A DNA stretch of 64,000 nt from Pseudarthrobacter defluvii (GTDB taxonomy: Bacteria; Actinomycetota; Actinomycetes; Actinomycetales; Micrococcaceae), in NCBI RefSeq assembly GCF_030816725.1, contig NZ_JAUSYG010000001.1, forward strand, positions 930,001 through 994,000, given 5' to 3'. Each line of letters opens with the position of its first letter. Position 1 is the stretch's first letter. Position numbers and translations under genes: made by a program. The notes under the pieces were generated by a model. That model saw only the letters and a program-made list of their open reading frames with translations. It ran no database searches and was not told where the DNA came from. Shown here one piece after another: positions 43,056 to 52,119 of this stretch.

Positions 43056-44732
43056 ATGCGTGCTTACACAGCCGGGGACACTGACGTCCCGCTCCTGGAG
43101 GAAACCATCGGCGCCAACTTTGAGCGCGTCGCCGCGCAGTTTCCCCTCCATGACGCCTTGATCGAAGCTGCGCCCGTGCCCGGCGGTGATGCGCGCCGCT
43201 GGAGCTACACCAAGATGAACGACGACGTCGACCGGCTGGCACGCGCGCTCCTAGCCTTGGGTGTCGCCAAGGGGGAGAGGGTGGGCATCTGGAGCCCCAA
43301 CTGCGCCGAGTGGACGCTGCTGCAGTACGCCACCGCGAAGGTGGGTGCCATCCTGGTGAACGTCAACCCGGCGTACCGCAGCCACGAACTCGAGTTCGTG
43401 GTCAAGCAGAACGGCATGCGCATGCTGGTCACGGCGCCGTCGGACAACACCAGCGACTACGTGGCCATGGCCCGGCAGGCCCTCCTCACCTGCCCGGACC
43501 TGCGGGAACTCGTCTTCCTCCCGGATCACGGCCTGGACGCCCTGAAGGCCGGCAGCCCGCAAAGCGACGCGGAACTCACGTACGGTGAGCTGCTCACCCG
43601 GGCGGACGCCGTGGGCCATTCTGTCCTGTTGGCCCGCATGGGGGAGCTTTCCCCGCACGACCCCATCAACCTGCAGTACACCTCCGGCACCACGGGGTTC
43701 CCCAAGGGCGCGACCCTGACGCACCACAACATTTTGAACAACGGCTACGCCATCGGCGAGCTGCTGGGCTACACGGAACGGGACCGGGTGGTCATTCCCG
43801 TGCCGTTCTACCACTGCTTCGGGATGGTGATCGGCAACCTGAACGCCCTCAGCCACGGCGCGGCCACGATCATCCCGGGGCGCGGGTTCTCGCCCTCCGC
43901 GGCGCTCGAGGCCGTCCAGGACTTTGAGGGGACGTCGCTGTACGGCGTGCCCACCATGTTCATCGCCGAGCTGGCCCTGCCCGATTTTGGAACTTACGAC
44001 CTTTCGACGCTCCGCACGGGCGTGATGGCAGGGTCGCTGTGCCCCATCGAGGTGATGAACCGGGTGATCGCGGAGATGAACATGGTGGACGTGGCCATTT
44101 GCTACGGCATGACCGAGACGTCACCGGTGTCCACGATGACCCGCAAGGGGGACACGCTGCAGCAGCGTACGGAGACGGTGGGCCGGACCATGCCGCAGCT
44201 GGAAAGCAGGATCGTGGACCCTGCCACCGGGGAGGAACTGGAACGCGGGCAGATCGGCGAACTGTGCACCCGCGGCTACGCCGTGATGGCGGGGTACTGG
44301 AACCAGCCGGATAAGACGGCCGAGGCGATCGACGCTGACGGCTGGATGCATACCGGCGACCTGGCCCGCATGGACCAGGACGGCTACGTGGTGGTGGAAG
44401 GCCGGATCAAGGACATGGTGATCCGGGGCGGCGAGAACATCTACCCGCGCGAGATCGAGGAATTCCTGTACACCCACCCGGACATCCAGGACGTACAGGT
44501 GATCGGTGTCCCGGATCCCCGGTACGGCGAGGAACTGATGGCCTGCATCATCCTCAAACCGGGGGCCGGACCGCTGGACGCCGGCTCCCTTGCGGAGTTC
44601 TGCCGCGGAAAGCTGGCGCACTACAAGATCCCGCGCTACGTGGAGGTCCGGGAAAGTTTCCCCATGACGGTGTCAGGGAAGATCCGGAAGGTCCAGATGC
44701 GCGAGGAAGCGGTCGCCCGGCTGGGCCTTTAG
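43056..44732 (+). CDS. Medium/long-chain fatty acyl-CoA synthetase (AMP-binding)
   Basis: The 558-residue enzyme activates a carboxylic acid to its CoA ester via an acyl-adenylate. Signatures are YTSGTTGFPKGA (P-loop-like), YGMTETSPVS, GWMHTGDLARMD and the C-terminal lysine in VSGKIRKVQ. The sequence is close to fatty-acyl-CoA synthases of the FadD/AcsF kind. It seems leaderless. Its last 60 bases overlap the 3' end of a convergent gene on the other strand. Confidence 0.9.
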   Translation: MRAYTAGDTDVPLLEETIGANFERVAAQFPLHDALIEAAPVPGGDARRWSYTKMNDDVDRLARALLALGVAKGERVGIWSPNCAEWTLLQYATAKVGAILVNVNPAYRSHELEFVVKQNGMRMLVTAPSDNTSDYVAMARQALLTCPDLRELVFLPDHGLDALKAGSPQSDAELTYGELLTRADAVGHSVLLARMGELSPHDPINLQYTSGTTGFPKGATLTHHNILNNGYAIGELLGYTERDRVVIPVPFYHCFGMVIGNLNALSHGAATIIPGRGFSPSAALEAVQDFEGTSLYGVPTMFIAELALPDFGTYDLSTLRTGVMAGSLCPIEVMNRVIAEMNMVDVAICYGMTETSPVSTMTRKGDTLQQRTETVGRTMPQLESRIVDPATGEELERGQIGELCTRGYAVMAGYWNQPDKTAEAIDADGWMHTGDLARMDQDGYVVVEGRIKDMVIRGGENIYPREIEEFLYTHPDIQDVQVIGVPDPRYGEELMACIILKPGAGPLDAGSLAEFCRGKLAHYKIPRYVEVRESFPMTVSGKIRKVQMREEAVARLGL

Positions 44733-45428
44733 GCGCCCGCCCTGCTGGACCTGCACGGGCACGGCGGGCTGGGCCTTCAGGCGCACGGTGCGGCGGCCGC
44801 CGGCGCCGGCCCGGATGGCCACAACGGCGGCAACTGCAACCGCTGCCAGTGCCGCCAGGGCCAGGACGGCGCCGCTTTCCCACCGCGGCAGGGAAAGGGT
44901 GCGGGTGCTTCCGCCGGTGGCCTCGGTGCCCGGAATGTTCCATTCGTCCTCGGAGGGGAAAATCCCGGCGGGAAGTTTCTCCTGCTGCAGCTCCCGGTGG
45001 GCGGCGAGCCGCTCCCGGACCTCCTGCTTCGGGGCCGGCACGATCGTGTCCGCGATGACCGCCGCGGGAAGGTTCACGATGTAGGGCTCGCCGTAGAACG
45101 CTGAGGACGCCACCGACTCCAGCCAGGTGCCGGGGGGCGTCTCGACGCCGCGCCGGGCAAAGGCCGCGCGCAGCATCTCCTGGATTTCGCTGAGGCTCCG
45201 GCCATCAGCGTCCCGGGTGACCTCGAAGATGGCCAGCTGGAGCCGCACCTTCTCGTCCGCCATGGGGTCCGCGACGGACGGGTCATCGGCAATGGCGTCC
45301 TGGGTGATGGCGTCCCGGTCGAGTACCTCCTGGGCGGTGGAATCCTGGGCCGTGATTTCAGCGGCAGTGGGGCCCACATGCAGAGGCCCTGCGGCAGCCG
45401 GGTCCGCGTTGCGTTCGTTGATGCTCAT
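44673..45428 (-). CDS. Hypothetical single-span membrane protein
   Basis: The 251-residue protein has an acidic N-terminal half, a helix-rich region (65-150, ERLAAHRELQQEKLPAG), one membrane helix near residues 187-208 and a short basic tail in which RLKAQP occurs twice. GGAGGG lies just before ATG 45428. I recognise no catalytic domain. The tail overlaps the acyl-CoA synthetase gene by 60 bases and contains an 18-base DNA repeat (44719 and 44767), so the C-terminus may have been extended by a small duplication. Confidence 0.7.
   Translation of the reverse strand: MSINERNADPAAAGPLHVGPTAAEITAQDSTAQEVLDRDAITQDAIADDPSVADPMADEKVRLQLAIFEVTRDADGRSLSEIQEMLRAAFARRGVETPPGTWLESVASSAFYGEPYIVNLPAAVIADTIVPAPKQEVRERLAAHRELQQEKLPAGIFPSEDEWNIPGTEATGGSTRTLSLPRWESGAVLALAALAAVAVAAVVAIRAGAGGRRTVRLKAQPAVPVQVQQGGRLKAQPGDRFLAHLDLPDLP
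44719..44784 (+). repeat. 18-base direct repeat at convergent gene ends
   Basis: GGCTGGGCCTTTAGGCGC (44719-44736) and GGCTGGGCCTTCAGGCGC (44767-44784) match at 17 of 18 positions, exactly 48 bases (16 codons) apart. Confidence 0.8.
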
Positions 45429-45652
45429 GGAGCCCTCCAGTCAGTTGTGCCCACCCCGGGGCGGGTCGGGCGGCGGATATGCTTCAGCGGGCCCGGCGCG
45501 GGTCCGCACGCGCAGTCCGCAGGCTCAAACCGGTACACCGGGTCCACCTGCTGACCGTACCCATCCTCCCTTCGCCTCAAGCGCCGCGTGGCCAAACAGG
45601 TTCCCAACGCGGGTGTGGTCGTGGAGCCGTTCCATGCGGGAAAGGCAGGGCA

Positions 45653-46675
45653 TCAGAGCTGCGGGTTGGGGTTGATGCCCCAGAGTGCGGTGTGGGACTC
45701 TCCGGGTTGGAGGGTGATCAGTCCTTCGCCGGAGTTGAAGGCGTCAGGTGCGCAGGTCATGGGCTCCACGCCCAGTCCGGTGCGGCGCCGGCCAGGCTGC
45801 GGCAGGGTGTCGCCGGTGAAGATTTCCAGGTACGGGTATGCCTCGTCAACCCAGAGCTCCACCCCGGCAGAGCGGTCGGGCCGAACCAGTTTCACGCGTG
45901 CCCTCCCGTCGGCGTCCCGCACCAGGTCCGTGTAGGCGACGTCGATGTGGCGGCCGCCCAGCTGCTGAAGCTCCTTCAAGTCATACCTGGTGCCGTCCAC
46001 CCGCTCGTGTCCCGTGGGGATGCCCCGCTCATCGACCGGCAGGAAGGTGCGGCCGGGCACCTGCACCAGGCCGCCGTCGATCGCTCCGCCGCCCAGGGCC
46101 TGGCCACCGTCCTTGCCGTCCGGATCCAGGCCCCGTCCATGCGCTCCCGCCAGCCCAAGGCTGAGGTAGGGATGCGCCCCCGTGCCGTAGGGGCAGGGCT
46201 CCGGGCTTCGGTTAACGGCCGTGGTGCGTACGCTTAATCCGTCCGGGCCAAGCTGGTAATCCAGCCGGCAGTCAAGCACCCAGGGCCAGCCCTGGCAGGC
46301 GTGCAGGGTGTAGGTGAAGGAGATGGCGTCCGCGGCTTGGTGCAGGACAGTCCAGTTCCGCCAGCGGGTCAGCCCGTGGATTGCACCGCCCTTGTCCGGC
46401 TCGCTCAGGTCGAGCTGGAGGGGCGCGCCCTCCCACTGGTAGCTGCCGCCCTTGATCCGGTTGGGCCACGGAATCAGCGACTGCCCCCGCGCGCCCGTGC
46501 ACATGTCCTCAGGACCGTACCCGTCCAGCAGGTTCCGGCCGTCCTGGCGGTATTCGCGCAGGGCTGCGCCCACTTCAGTGAGGGCGGCGCTCTGGCGGCC
46601 GAAGACGATTTCGTATTGCCGCCCCGAGGGCAGGTTTGCCGCGTCGCCTCCCTGGGTTTCGCCGCGGGGGCTCAT
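45653..46675 (-). CDS. Aldose 1-epimerase family protein
   Basis: The 340-residue protein has the galactose-mutarotase beta-sandwich pattern, with GQSLIPWPNRI near residue 64, GAHPYLSLG (catalytic histidine) near 168 and a late glutamate in DAFNSGEGL. It interconverts sugar anomers. Its start overlaps the stop of the glucose dehydrogenase gene (ATGA), so the two are translationally coupled; the epimerase would supply beta-D-glucose to the dehydrogenase. Confidence 0.9.
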   Translation of the reverse strand: MSPRGETQGGDAANLPSGRQYEIVFGRQSAALTEVGAALREYRQDGRNLLDGYGPEDMCTGARGQSLIPWPNRIKGGSYQWEGAPLQLDLSEPDKGGAIHGLTRWRNWTVLHQAADAISFTYTLHACQGWPWVLDCRLDYQLGPDGLSVRTTAVNRSPEPCPYGTGAHPYLSLGLAGAHGRGLDPDGKDGGQALGGGAIDGGLVQVPGRTFLPVDERGIPTGHERVDGTRYDLKELQQLGGRHIDVAYTDLVRDADGRARVKLVRPDRSAGVELWVDEAYPYLEIFTGDTLPQPGRRRTGLGVEPMTCAPDAFNSGEGLITLQPGESHTALWGINPNPQL

Positions 46676-47745
46676 TGCCGTTCGTTCCCGTCGTCAGTTC
46701 CTGCCTTGACGTCCAGGACCACCTTGACGTCGTCGGGCTGGTGTTTGAATGCGTCCGCGAAGCTTTCCAACGGAAGCCGGCGGCTGATGAGGCGGCGGAG
46801 CCAGTCCTGGTCCGCGGCGGCCAACGCCTGCGCGCCGGCGTCGTAGTGGCGGCGGTTCGCGTTGACGCTGCCGAACACTACGCCGTTCATGAGCACCTCC
46901 TCGCGGTTGAGTGCGCCCACATCCACCTTTGTCTGTTTCCCGGTTCCGGAAACCCCGGTCAGGCAGGTGACGGCGTCCTGGGCCCGGCACTTGAGGGCAT
47001 CCAGGACCACCGGCGTGACCCCGGTGCATTCAACCAGGACGTTGGGCTTGATGCCTGACTCCGGCAGGGGTTCGCTGTGGTAGGTGGCACCCAGGTCATG
47101 GACAAGCTGCGGTTTGGGGCCGTCCGTGACGATGTCGAAAACGTGCACGTCCAGCCCTTGCTGGACTCCCAGCAGCGCTGCGAGCAAGCCAACGGGTCCG
47201 GCGCCGGTCACGACGGCGGTGTGGGGGTCAAAAAATGCCCGCTGCCCGATCCGGTTGATCTGCTCCCACGCCTTGGCCACGATGGTGGTGGGCTCCAGCA
47301 GGACACCCACGTCCTCCAGGCCGGAGTCCAGTTTCACCATCGCCTCGGCGTCCGCCCGCCAGCGTTCCCGCGCAAAACCGTGCAGGCCTTTGATCCCGTG
47401 CTCCGTGTAGTTCCCGTTGAGGCACATGTCCCATTCCCCGGCGGCACAGGCTTTGCACGGTTCAGGGTCCGGCCTGCGGACTATGCCCACCACCAGGTCA
47501 CCGGCGGCCAGGCCGGAACCGGAGGGAGCATCCAGCACCCTGCCCAGGTTTTCGTGGCCAAGCACCAGATAGTCCTGGCCCGGGGGTGCTTCCCCATACT
47601 CTGCAGCGATGATTTCGCCGTCGGTTCCGCAGAGGCCCACGGCCAGCGCCTCCACGAGCACCCCGCCCTCGCCGGACTCCGGCTCAGGAACATCCCGCAG
47701 TTTGAGTGAATTTTGTTCCCCGGGAGTAACTGTCAATGCCCGCAT
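46672..47745 (-). CDS. Zinc-dependent glucose 1-dehydrogenase
   Basis: The 357-residue medium-chain dehydrogenase resembles archaeal-type glucose dehydrogenases: catalytic zinc ligands in GLCGTD and GHENLG, a structural zinc set PCKACAAGEWDMC, and the nucleotide site VVTGAGPVGLLAA near 180. It would oxidise glucose to gluconolactone with NAD(P)+. GAGGAGA lies just before ATG 47745, and a LacI-type operator lies 48 bases upstream. It heads the operon with the epimerase. Confidence 0.88.
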   Translation of the reverse strand: MRALTVTPGEQNSLKLRDVPEPESGEGGVLVEALAVGLCGTDGEIIAAEYGEAPPGQDYLVLGHENLGRVLDAPSGSGLAAGDLVVGIVRRPDPEPCKACAAGEWDMCLNGNYTEHGIKGLHGFARERWRADAEAMVKLDSGLEDVGVLLEPTTIVAKAWEQINRIGQRAFFDPHTAVVTGAGPVGLLAALLGVQQGLDVHVFDIVTDGPKPQLVHDLGATYHSEPLPESGIKPNVLVECTGVTPVVLDALKCRAQDAVTCLTGVSGTGKQTKVDVGALNREEVLMNGVVFGSVNANRRHYDAGAQALAAADQDWLRRLISRRLPLESFADAFKHQPDDVKVVLDVKAGTDDGNERQ

Positions 47746-47792
47746 CGTCTCTCCTCAAGCAGAAGGCCAGTACTGCCAGTCTCACCTATTAT

Positions 47793-47806
47793 TTGCGCTT
47801 GCGCAA
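47793..47806. promoter_or_regulatory. LacI-type operator TTGCGC-TT-GCGCAA
   Basis: Perfect 6-base arms with a 2-base centre, 48 bases before the glucose dehydrogenase start and next to an AATAAT-rich stretch that may be its -10. The sequence is typical of LacI-family sites for sugar genes. No LacI gene lies in this window. Confidence 0.6.
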
Positions 47807-47903
47807 CGGTTTTGTAGGCGGGCCGGGACTCCTGGGAGGCTGCTGTGACGTTGCCGGGAGATAGCGGCGCCCAGGACGATGGCAGGCCGGGATGCCCCGC
47901 AGC

Positions 47904-48932
47904 TCAATGCCCGCGGTGGTCCTGGATGGTCATCCTGGGGCCGAAGGTGGGCTTGCGGAACCCGGTGCTTTGGATCATCCGGACCACGCGCTGCCGGTGC
48001 CCGCGCCAGGGTTCCAGCAGCCGGAGCATCCCGGCGTCGTCCGTCCGGCGCCCGGTCAGCGCCGCGCCCACGTAGGCCGCCAGGTGATAGTCGCCCACCG
48101 AAATCGAGTCCGGGCAGCCATGGGTGCGCTGCACCACCTCGGCAGCCGTCCAGACACCGATGCCGGGGATCACCTGCATCTTCTCCGCCGCCTGGACGGC
48201 CGGCAGGGTTGCAAGGCGTTCAAGCGCGACGGCGGAGCGCAACGCCCGCATGACCGTGGCCGAGCGCTGGGGTCCCACGCCTGCCTTGTGCCACTCCCAG
48301 CTGGGAATCTGCAGCCACTGCGGTGCCGTGGGCGGCACCACCAGGCCGGCCGGAGTGGAGGTTCCGGCCGCGGGGGCGGGCGTTCCATAGCGGTGCACCA
48401 GGTAGCGGTAGGCCCGCCGCGCCTCGATCACCGTCACCTTCTGTTCCAGGATGATCGGCACCAGTTGGTCCACCATGCGGCCGCTGGACGGCAGCCGCAC
48501 TGCCAGGCTGCGCCGCCGTGCTTCCCGGACCATGCGGGGCAGCGTGGCATGGAAGGAGGGGTCGTCGAAACCCCGCCAGTCGTCGTCGGCGCCCAACAGC
48601 CGCGGCGCTGCCTGCACGGCGGCCGAGGCGCCGGGGCCCCAGGCCTGGACATCCACGAGCGGCCCGCCTGCTGCGCCCCCGCATGCGGGGGCGAGGCGCA
48701 TGGTCGCTGGACCGTCCGGCGTCGTAAAGGCGTTCCAAATGACGTCCCCCTGGACGCTGAAGGATGGATCGCTGTTGCCGCGCAGCAACGGGGCCAGGGT
48801 GCGGGAAAGACTGTAGGGGGACTCCGGATACCACCGCAGGGAGACGTCCGCGGCGGCTGCCAGCCGGGGTGGTGCCTCTGCGATGGTCATGCCTTCCATC
48901 GTCCCACGGACCACTGACAGCGGCGGGACCAT
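47904..48932 (-). CDS. DNA-3-methyladenine glycosylase (AlkA-like, HhH-GPD)
   Basis: The 342-residue protein has an N-terminal DNA-binding region (RGNSDPSFS), and a helix-hairpin-helix glycosylase domain (170-320) with IPGIGVWTAAEV and the catalytic aspartate region SISVGDYHLAAY. It removes alkylated bases in base excision repair. Starts at 48932 (AGAAGG 5 bases upstream), 48899 and 48890 are all possible; I favour the first. Confidence 0.85.
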   Translation of the reverse strand: MVPPLSVVRGTMEGMTIAEAPPRLAAAADVSLRWYPESPYSLSRTLAPLLRGNSDPSFSVQGDVIWNAFTTPDGPATMRLAPACGGAAGGPLVDVQAWGPGASAAVQAAPRLLGADDDWRGFDDPSFHATLPRMVREARRRSLAVRLPSSGRMVDQLVPIILEQKVTVIEARRAYRYLVHRYGTPAPAAGTSTPAGLVVPPTAPQWLQIPSWEWHKAGVGPQRSATVMRALRSAVALERLATLPAVQAAEKMQVIPGIGVWTAAEVVQRTHGCPDSISVGDYHLAAYVGAALTGRRTDDAGMLRLLEPWRGHRQRVVRMIQSTGFRKPTFGPRMTIQDHRGH

Positions 48933-49043
48933 CGGCCCTTCTGCCGCTTCCCGGCCCCGGATTAGGATCACCGCGTGTGGCAGACCGGGAGCCTGCACCA
49001 GGCGGCCGTTCAGCCGCGAACCACAGGAACACGGAGGGCAACC

Positions 49044-49448
49044 ATGGGCGGAGTAGTGCATTTCGAGATCCCCGCGGACAATCAGAAGCGGGCCAGGAAG
49101 TTCTACCAGGAGGCGTTGGGCTGGCGGATAGAACCGGTGCCCGGGATGGACTACAGCATGGTCATCACCACCGAAATGGACGACGACGGCCAGCCGGCAG
49201 CCGCAGGTGCCATCAATGGGGGAATGATGGCCAGAGAAGGGCAGATCACCACCCCGGTCATCACTGTTGATGTGCGGGACATCAACGCAACGCTCAAGAG
49301 CGTCGAGGAGCTCGGCGGCACGGTGGTCATGCCCAAGAACGAGATTCCCGGAATGGGCTACACGGCGTACTTCAAGGATCCCGAGGGCAACATCCTGGGC
49401 CTGTGGGAGAACCTTCCTGCTGCGGAAGGTCAGGGTGCGGGCAGCTGA
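49044..49448 (+). CDS. VOC (glyoxalase-fold) family protein
   Basis: The 134-residue protein shows the paired beta-alpha-beta-beta-beta units of the VOC superfamily (VVHFEIPADNQKRARKFY, YTAYFKDPEGNILGLWEN). Members are glyoxalases, dioxygenases or resistance proteins; the reaction here is unknown. GGAGG precedes ATG 49044. It ends 12 bases from the convergent permease gene. Confidence 0.9.
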   Translation: MGGVVHFEIPADNQKRARKFYQEALGWRIEPVPGMDYSMVITTEMDDDGQPAAAGAINGGMMAREGQITTPVITVDVRDINATLKSVEELGGTVVMPKNEIPGMGYTAYFKDPEGNILGLWENLPAAEGQGAGS

Positions 49449-49460
49449 TTCCAGGCCCGC

Positions 49461-50648
49461 TCAAGGCATCCCGGACACCGCCCACAGCGCCAGGACGGCC
49501 AGCGGGACGGTCAGGGCAACAGCCACCAGTCCCGCCGCGGCAAACCCGCCCCACTTGATGGGCACGTTCAGTACCCGGAGCCGCTCATGCCACAGGAGTG
49601 TGGCCAGCGACGCCCACGGGGTGACCAGCGGGCCAAGGTTCACCCCGATGAGCAGGGCGGCCAGCCGCACCGGCGATCCTGCCACCGGCTCCAGTGCCAG
49701 GTAGGCGGGAAGGTTGTTGACAGCGTTGGCCGCACCGACGCCCAGCCCTGCCAACTGCAGGAGCGCGGGCAGGCTGTCCCCGGTGCTGGCTACACCCGCC
49801 AGCAGCGTGGTAAGGCCATGCGCATGCAGGGCCTCCATCAGCATGAACAGCCCCACCGTCAGCATCAGCGGCCGCCACGGAACCATGGACCACCGAAGCA
49901 CGGAGGGCCTGCGCCGGAGGAAGACCGCCAGGAGGACGACTGCCGCGGCGAGCGCCGGGTACTGGACCGGCAGTCCGGACACCAGCGCGGGCAGCAGGAC
50001 CAGGAGCGTGACGGCTGCGGTCTTCAGCAGGGTGCGGTCCTTGACGGGGTGGGCGGGCTGCGGCCCATAGGTTCCGCTCAGGTCCCGGCGGAACGCCAGC
50101 CAGAGCAGGGCAAGGGGGACCAGCAGGCCAACCAGGGCGGGTGCCCAGACCAGCCCTGCGAAGCGCCACGGGCTTAGCCCCAGCCGGTCCTGGGCCAGGA
50201 GGTTGGTCAGGTTGGAGACGGGCAGCAGCAGGGAGGCCGTATTGGCCAGCCAGATGCTGGTCAGCGCGAACGGCAGCGGCGGGATCCGGGCATGGACCGC
50301 CAGCAGTACCACCACGGGCGTCACCAGCACCGCCGTCGTATCCAGGGACAGGAACACCGTGGACACCGCGGCCACTGCCACCACCAGGAGCCACAGCAGG
50401 AAGACCCGTCCGCGGCCCAGGGCGGCAAGCCGGTCCGTCACCACCCGGAACAGCCCAGCCTCGTCCACCAGTTCGGTGACCAGGGACATGGCAAGCACAA
50501 AGGCGAGGATGGGCAGGGTGCGGGCGGTCAGTTCCCCGAATGCAGGCAGGGGAAGAAGGCCCAACCCCAGGGTGGCCGCGCCTGCGGCCAGTGTTGCGCC
50601 GGGCAGCAGGTAGCTCCGGGCGGCCTTGGGCCATGCGAACTGCTTCAC
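49461..50648 (-). CDS. SLC13/ArsB-like permease
   Basis: The 395-residue protein has 10-11 membrane helices and the ion-transporter family look of ArsB/NhaD/SLC13 (LSLDTTAVLVTPVV, WLANTASLLLPVSNLTN, GVGAANAVNNLPAYLAL). Candidate cargoes are arsenite, sodium or dicarboxylates; none is certain, and no arsenic genes are nearby. The start is GTG 50648 with GAGGA upstream. It is divergent from the cystathionine beta-synthase gene. Confidence 0.85.
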   Translation of the reverse strand: MKQFAWPKAARSYLLPGATLAAGAATLGLGLLPLPAFGELTARTLPILAFVLAMSLVTELVDEAGLFRVVTDRLAALGRGRVFLLWLLVVAVAAVSTVFLSLDTTAVLVTPVVVLLAVHARIPPLPFALTSIWLANTASLLLPVSNLTNLLAQDRLGLSPWRFAGLVWAPALVGLLVPLALLWLAFRRDLSGTYGPQPAHPVKDRTLLKTAAVTLLVLLPALVSGLPVQYPALAAAVVLLAVFLRRRPSVLRWSMVPWRPLMLTVGLFMLMEALHAHGLTTLLAGVASTGDSLPALLQLAGLGVGAANAVNNLPAYLALEPVAGSPVRLAALLIGVNLGPLVTPWASLATLLWHERLRVLNVPIKWGGFAAAGLVAVALTVPLAVLALWAVSGMP

Positions 50649-50694
50649 CGGGCTATCCTCGCACCCCGGGCAGGGAAGGGCGCACAGGAAGCGG

Positions 50695-50700
50695 TAGCTT
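50695..50700 (+). promoter_or_regulatory. -10 box, leaderless CBS gene
   Basis: TAGCTT ends 7 bases before ATG 50708. Confidence 0.45.
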
Positions 50701-50707
50701 TGTACCT

Positions 50708-52093
50708 ATGAAGTACGCCCAGTCCGTCCTGGACCTCATCGGCAATACCCCGCTCATCAAGCTCAACCACGTGACCGAAGGCATCAAAGCCACCGTCCTG
50801 GTCAAGCTGGAGTACCTGAACCCTGGTGGGTCCATCAAGGACCGCATCGCGGCGCAGATGATCGAGGACGCCGAACGCGACGGCAAGCTGAAGCCCGGCG
50901 GCACCATCGTCGAGCCTACGTCCGGCAACACCGGGGTGGGCCTGGCCCTGGTGGCGCAGCAGAAGGGCTACAAGTGCGTCTTCGTGGTCCCGGACAAAGT
51001 GGGCGAGGACAAGCGCGCCGTGCTGCAGGCTTACGGCGCCGAGGTGGTGGTCACGCCCACGTCCGTCCCGCCGGACAGCCCGCAAAGCTACTACGGCGTC
51101 TCGGACCGGATCACCCGCGAGACCCCGGGCGCCTTCAAACCGGACCAGTTCTCCAACCCGGCGGCGCCGGGCAGCCACTATAAGACCACCGGCCCGGAGA
51201 TTTGGCGGGACACCGACGGCAAGGTCACCCACGTCGTCATCGGCGCCGGCACGGGCGGCACCATCACCGGCACGGGCAGGTACCTCAAGGAGGTTTCGGC
51301 TGACCGGGGGGAGTCCGACGGCGGGCTGGTCCGGATCATCGGCGCGGACCCGGCAGGCTCGGTCTACTCAGGCGGCACCGGACGGCCGTATTTCGTTGAG
51401 GGCGTCGGCGAGGACATGTGGCCGGCGAACTACGACAAGACAATCCCGGACGACGTCATCGCCGTCACTGATGCCGACTCCTTTGCCATGACCCGCCGCC
51501 TGGCACGGGAAGAGGGGCTGCTGGTGGGCGGTTCCTCCGGCATGGCTGTAGTAGCCGCCCTGCAGGCCGCGAAGGACCTGCCGGAAAGTGCCGTCGTCGT
51601 GGTTATCCTGCCCGACTCCGGCCGCGGCTACCTGGCCAAGATCTTCAACGACCAGTGGATGCGTTCCTACGGGTTCCTCTCCGGCGGCGAGGAAACCTCC
51701 GTGGGCGAGGTCATCAAGTCCAAGAACGGCGAGCTGCCGGACCTGGTGCACATCCACCCCAACGAGTCGGTCCGCGACGTCATCAACATCATGAACGAGT
51801 TCGGCGTCAGCCACATCCCGGTCCTGTCCCAGGAACCGCCGGTGGTCATGGGCGAGGTCCTGGGCGCCGTGGACGAGCGCACCCTGACCGCCAAGCTGTT
51901 CCGCGGCGAAGCCAAGCTGACGGACAAGATTTCCGAGCACATGGGACCCAAGCTCCCCGTCATCGGATCACTGGAAACCATCTCCGCGGCCAGGGAGCTG
52001 CTCTCTGACACTGACACCCTGATGGTCACGTTCGTGGGAGCCCCCGTGGGCATCCTCACCCGCCACGACCTGCTGGCCTACCTCAGCAACTGA
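50708..52093 (+). CDS. Cystathionine beta-synthase
   Basis: The 461-residue PLP enzyme condenses serine (or O-acetylserine) with homocysteine to cystathionine. The catalytic domain (1-320) has the PLP lysine in NPGGSIKDRI, the loop PTSGNTG and the phosphate site GAGTGGTITG; two CBS domains (340-461) follow, probably regulatory. It appears leaderless. It is followed 26 bases later by a gamma-synthase/lyase gene, making a transsulfuration operon. Confidence 0.93.
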   Translation: MKYAQSVLDLIGNTPLIKLNHVTEGIKATVLVKLEYLNPGGSIKDRIAAQMIEDAERDGKLKPGGTIVEPTSGNTGVGLALVAQQKGYKCVFVVPDKVGEDKRAVLQAYGAEVVVTPTSVPPDSPQSYYGVSDRITRETPGAFKPDQFSNPAAPGSHYKTTGPEIWRDTDGKVTHVVIGAGTGGTITGTGRYLKEVSADRGESDGGLVRIIGADPAGSVYSGGTGRPYFVEGVGEDMWPANYDKTIPDDVIAVTDADSFAMTRRLAREEGLLVGGSSGMAVVAALQAAKDLPESAVVVVILPDSGRGYLAKIFNDQWMRSYGFLSGGEETSVGEVIKSKNGELPDLVHIHPNESVRDVINIMNEFGVSHIPVLSQEPPVVMGEVLGAVDERTLTAKLFRGEAKLTDKISEHMGPKLPVIGSLETISAARELLSDTDTLMVTFVGAPVGILTRHDLLAYLSN

Positions 52094-52119
52094 TCTGCGT
52101 TACCCGTAAAGGAGCACCC

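Noticed and set aside
45425..45607. 60-codon minus-strand frame with TTG start ending in an ATGA overlap with the 45428 gene
   Set aside because: The overlap is suggestive, but the start is TTG with no ribosome site and the sequence has no recognisable features; the downstream gene has its own GGAGGG site.
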